Shown here: positions 61,279 to 64,000 of the stretch, in pieces
Layout: every line of letters starts with the position of its first letter
How positions within the stretch are numbered: position 1 is the first letter of the stretch
DNA from: Hippophae tibetana
Lineage: Eukaryota > Streptophyta > Magnoliopsida > Rosales > Elaeagnaceae
Direction of reading: 5' to 3'
DNA length: 64,000 nt
NCBI GenBank assembly: GCA_037013495.1
Contig: CM072801.1
Span: 11,642,501-11,706,500, forward strand
Translations under genes and position numbers: made by a program
The notes under the pieces: model-generated
Databases searched by the model: none
What the model was told of the DNA's origin: nothing
The model's input: only the letters and a program-made list of their open reading frames with translations

Positions 61279-62808
61279 TCAGCAAGCACGTGGCTCAGGA
61301 ACTGGAAACCGCCTTGCAGTTGATCCACAACCACCAGAAACCTTCAAAGAAGCAAAAATGCAGGACAGTCTTGCTACTATTGCTGTGGCCTTCACCACTT
61401 TAGGGACAACTGCAAGCTGCAAACCGTCATCGGCACAAGTGCCATGATATCCTTCAAGATCTGCCTTTGTAATTACAACAACATCTCCTCCTGAGGTAGA
61501 GTGCGAAGATTTGGTGATTTTATGCCTACTGTATTCTTGAACAGCCTGCATTAATTGGACATGCAAGAAATGGAAACATTGGTGAGCCAAGTACTTATGA
61601 CAACAATACAATACGAACATGCATATCAGCATATCCCTTATTTAAATTGACAGTGTTATAGTTATGGTGTAACATGCAAGGCATTCATCAAAACGGTACT
61701 GTATTAGACACAGGTTTCTCATGTACTAACAAGTAACAACCATGGAAACGTGTACATGAAAACTAACCATTAAGAGATTGTTTGAGTAAAATTTAACACA
61801 CCTGCCACTGAGAAGGGGCTAGCAGCACACGGGGCCTTCTAGAACGAACATAATCAAGGGCGGCAGCTGGTGTCATGTTCTTGTACTCCACCTGTAAAAC
61901 ATAAATCAAACGTAAAATGTAAATGTAGTAACAAACAAAATAACATTTGAGCTTCAAGAAAATTTTAAAAAGCAAATTAAAAATTCTATGAAGAGTACAG
62001 ATACCAAATAGCAAAGCACAATGGTTGTGCTCCTACCCCGACCAGCTTTGCAATGGACATAAGTAGTTCTACCACAAGATGCATTCTCTACATCGTGAAA
62101 CATACTTAAGAAATCAAACAAACAACAAAAATAAAATATAGAAGGAATTACTATGCTAGCAGAATATAAGATATGAATTAAATCAACTCACTATGAATGA
62201 ACTCCACGGCTTTGCTGATGTCCGCATGTGAAGGGGCAAAAAGATAATCTCTTGTGGGAATTACTAAGTGGTCAATTCCATGAGCCTAAAAATTATAAAA
62301 ATTGAAAGATCTAGTAAATCTTTCATAAGTTGCTACATGTTCCTCTAGAGAATAAGAATCTATTCTTTCTTTTTTAAGTCTCTTATAAGGTTGGTTTAAG
62401 AAACTCGTCTCCATTTTTTTCTAATTCAAACCCCAATGATAGAGACGATAATGGAAAAATAATAATAATAATCACATACAAAAGCTCTACTCGAGAAACT
62501 CAAGATGCAACAACTTATTCATCATTTGGAAAGAAAGGTCCCCATACAATTGATAATGAGGTTAATAAGTTTCTTCGGAACTTACTTTTCTTTGCAACTA
62601 ACAAAATTAAAGTTCATAAAATAAAATACAATAGAAAGAGAATAAAATGGAAATGCAACAAACTAAAGAGGTAAAGGCAACATACGTGATATAAGGATGA
62701 TGGAACCAAAGTCTCATAAGGTTCATTGAGAGTGATAACACCACCAACACCTAACAGCTTCAATCGTGGTACGTCCTTAGGAAAAGGAACTGCACCGAGC
62801 AAGACAAA
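61279..62808 (-). CDS. PTPMT1: PTPMT1/DSP8-type phosphatase, 3' part (last five exons)
   Basis: These are the last five exons of a dual-specificity-like phosphatase of the PTPMT1 group, which in animals and Arabidopsis dephosphorylates phosphatidylglycerophosphate on the way to phosphatidylglycerol and cardiolipin. Exons on - are 62686-62808, 62192-62285, 62005-62087, 61802-61891 and 61279-61545. All junctions are GT-AG and in frame, giving 218 residues. The sequence begins FVLLGAVPFPKDVPRLK. The likely general-acid Asp is in PTRDY, and the catalytic C-x5-R loop is HCKAGRGRST, complete. The order and text match Arabidopsis At2g35680, about 337 residues. About 100 N-terminal residues, including the FRWWD-type segment, are not found up to 64000 and should lie beyond the window. 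The gene looks intact as far as seen. In vivo substrate preference cannot be told from sequence. Confidence 0.92.
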
Positions 62809-64000
62809 CTGGAAAGGCAGAATCATCGTTAACGGATCGGATTATATACATTTAGGGATGTTTTTACTAACTTGTAATGGGAATATTATTATTTTTTATA
62901 AGAAACAACATGATATATTTATATACAAAAGTAGTTGCAAAACCATGAAATGTGTACAAGTAATCTACAATAAAGAAAACTTAACATACTAAATTTTAAT
63001 CTTTACACAGCCAAAACATATTTTTAAAATAAGCAAGTTCCTCATTTATAACTTAAAAGAAACTAACAATAATTTTTAAACTCTTTAGAAACTAAGCCCA
63101 CAAAGAAGCTAAAAATAAAACTTTCTCCCATAAAGTATTATTTTCAGTTTTCTCAAAAATTCTACTATTCTTCTCACTCCATAGCATCCAAATAATTACT
63201 CCTATCCCACAGCACAACAACAATGTCACTTTCTTGGCCTTCATACTATTCTCAATCAAGTCAAAAAAAATTAGCAACAAAGAATTGCAAGATCATGGGA
63301 TTGCCCAATGAACACCCATGTGTTTTGTAGCTTAGACCAAGGATTATGTGCAATTGAGCACTGTAGATATAGATGATAATGTTTTCTGAACTGAATGGGA
63401 ATAAAATTGAATCCAAATAAAATTGAATCGAGTTAAACAGGAAAGAGAATGAAAAAACCATTCACTTTCCATGTGTTTACTAAAAATTCTAATGAATGAG
63501 AATGAAAATATTACTTTATTTAAATATCATTTTTAAAAGTAATAATGATAAATAAAAAATAAAATAAAAAACTAAAAGTGGAGACAATTTTGAATTACAT
63601 ATTATGAATTTAGGAAAGGGAACGAGAGTGATTATAAAATTTGTAGGGTGCTTATTCCTTTCCAACGTATTTTTGGAAAGTAAACAAACTCATGGGAATG
63701 ACATTGGGATATTATTCATTACTCTTCACCAAGTATTGAATACTTGTGTTTTTTCAAAAAATAAAAGTTATACTTTTAGGATATACTCATGGTCTCAATT
63801 GGTACCAACCTCTTTAAATCTGTGGTACTAAAGACTAGATCTCATGTTCGAGGTTTGAGGAAGACGAAAGTAACTCACTTACTTCAAATTAGAGATGGAG
63901 TCTACGGATCCTATCACGATAATATATATTAACAGTAATCTTAGTTTCATTTGATTGAAATATCATATACTCCAAAAAAAAATTGAATAATTTGTCACAC
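62809..64000. other. Intron of the phosphatase gene, continuing past the window
   Basis: Because the first visible phosphatase exon starts with an acceptor at 62809-62810 and the upstream exons are not found, this stretch is probably a long intron. It contains a LINE fragment (next entry) and otherwise AT-rich DNA. Confidence 0.55.
63092..63280 (-). mobile_element. LINE fragment, C-terminal part of ORF2
   Basis: The frame reads ...VIIWMLWSEKNSRIFEKTENNTLWEKVLFLASLWA. This matches the end of plant L1-type ORF2 proteins, where a W-x-ERN-RIF motif is followed by a Trp-rich stretch after the zf-RVT domain. Only about 60 residues remain; reverse transcriptase and endonuclease are absent, as expected of a 5'-truncated copy. 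It lies in the same orientation as the phosphatase gene and probably within its intron. Confidence 0.65.

Noticed and set aside
1-64000. CRISPR array, operon or other prokaryotic system
   Set aside because: The spliced genes and plant transposons show this is plant nuclear DNA; the tandem repeats present have no spacer structure.

Overview
The window reads as nuclear DNA of a eudicot plant. It is AT-rich, its genes are split into many GT-AG exons, and the spaces between and inside genes are filled with Ty1/copia elements, hAT-type DNA transposons, short terminal-repeat retroelements and MITE-like repeats. I cannot name the species. No prokaryotic features, rRNA, tRNA or CRISPR array were seen.

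Layout: 1-16.6 kb is gene-free and very AT-rich. It holds a probable non-autonomous hAT element (3144-6661) and a clear 3.8 kb hAT element with terminal inverted repeats and an 8-bp target duplication (9461-13286). From 16,603 to 34,493 on + lies a 22-exon gene for a 1,426-residue glycine-rich, multi-pass membrane protein, homologous to the Arabidopsis At5g11700/At4g32920/At5g47020 family of unknown function. Every exon junction keeps frame although the introns carry a poly-C tract, a minisatellite, several retroelement fragments and a nested pair: a copia element inside a hAT-type element inside intron 12. One intron uses a GC donor.

34.5-49.2 kb is a retroelement zone: an old, heavily decayed copia on + (35865-42800), whose left LTR carries about 0.9 kb of extra sequence, and a younger broken copia on - (43639-47444). 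From 49,238 to 55,008 on + is a seven-exon gamma-glutamyl transpeptidase gene (631 residues, membrane-anchored vacuolar type) with an intact catalytic Thr. Related MITE-like copies sit in its introns 2, 4 and 5 and just downstream. 55-61 kb is AT-rich with a 3 x 40 bp tandem repeat and one or two miniature LTR elements. From 62,808 down to 61,279 on - are the last five exons of a PTPMT1-type phosphatase; its 5' exons lie beyond the window. A LINE fragment is at about 63.1-63.3 kb.

The three host genes do unrelated jobs: an uncharacterised membrane/secretory protein, glutathione-conjugate breakdown in the vacuole, and phospholipid or protein dephosphorylation. I found no convincing new biological system. 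The most informative signals are the nested insertions with intact target duplications in an intron of a fully in-frame gene, the GC-AG intron, and the repeated use of GGT introns by one MITE family.
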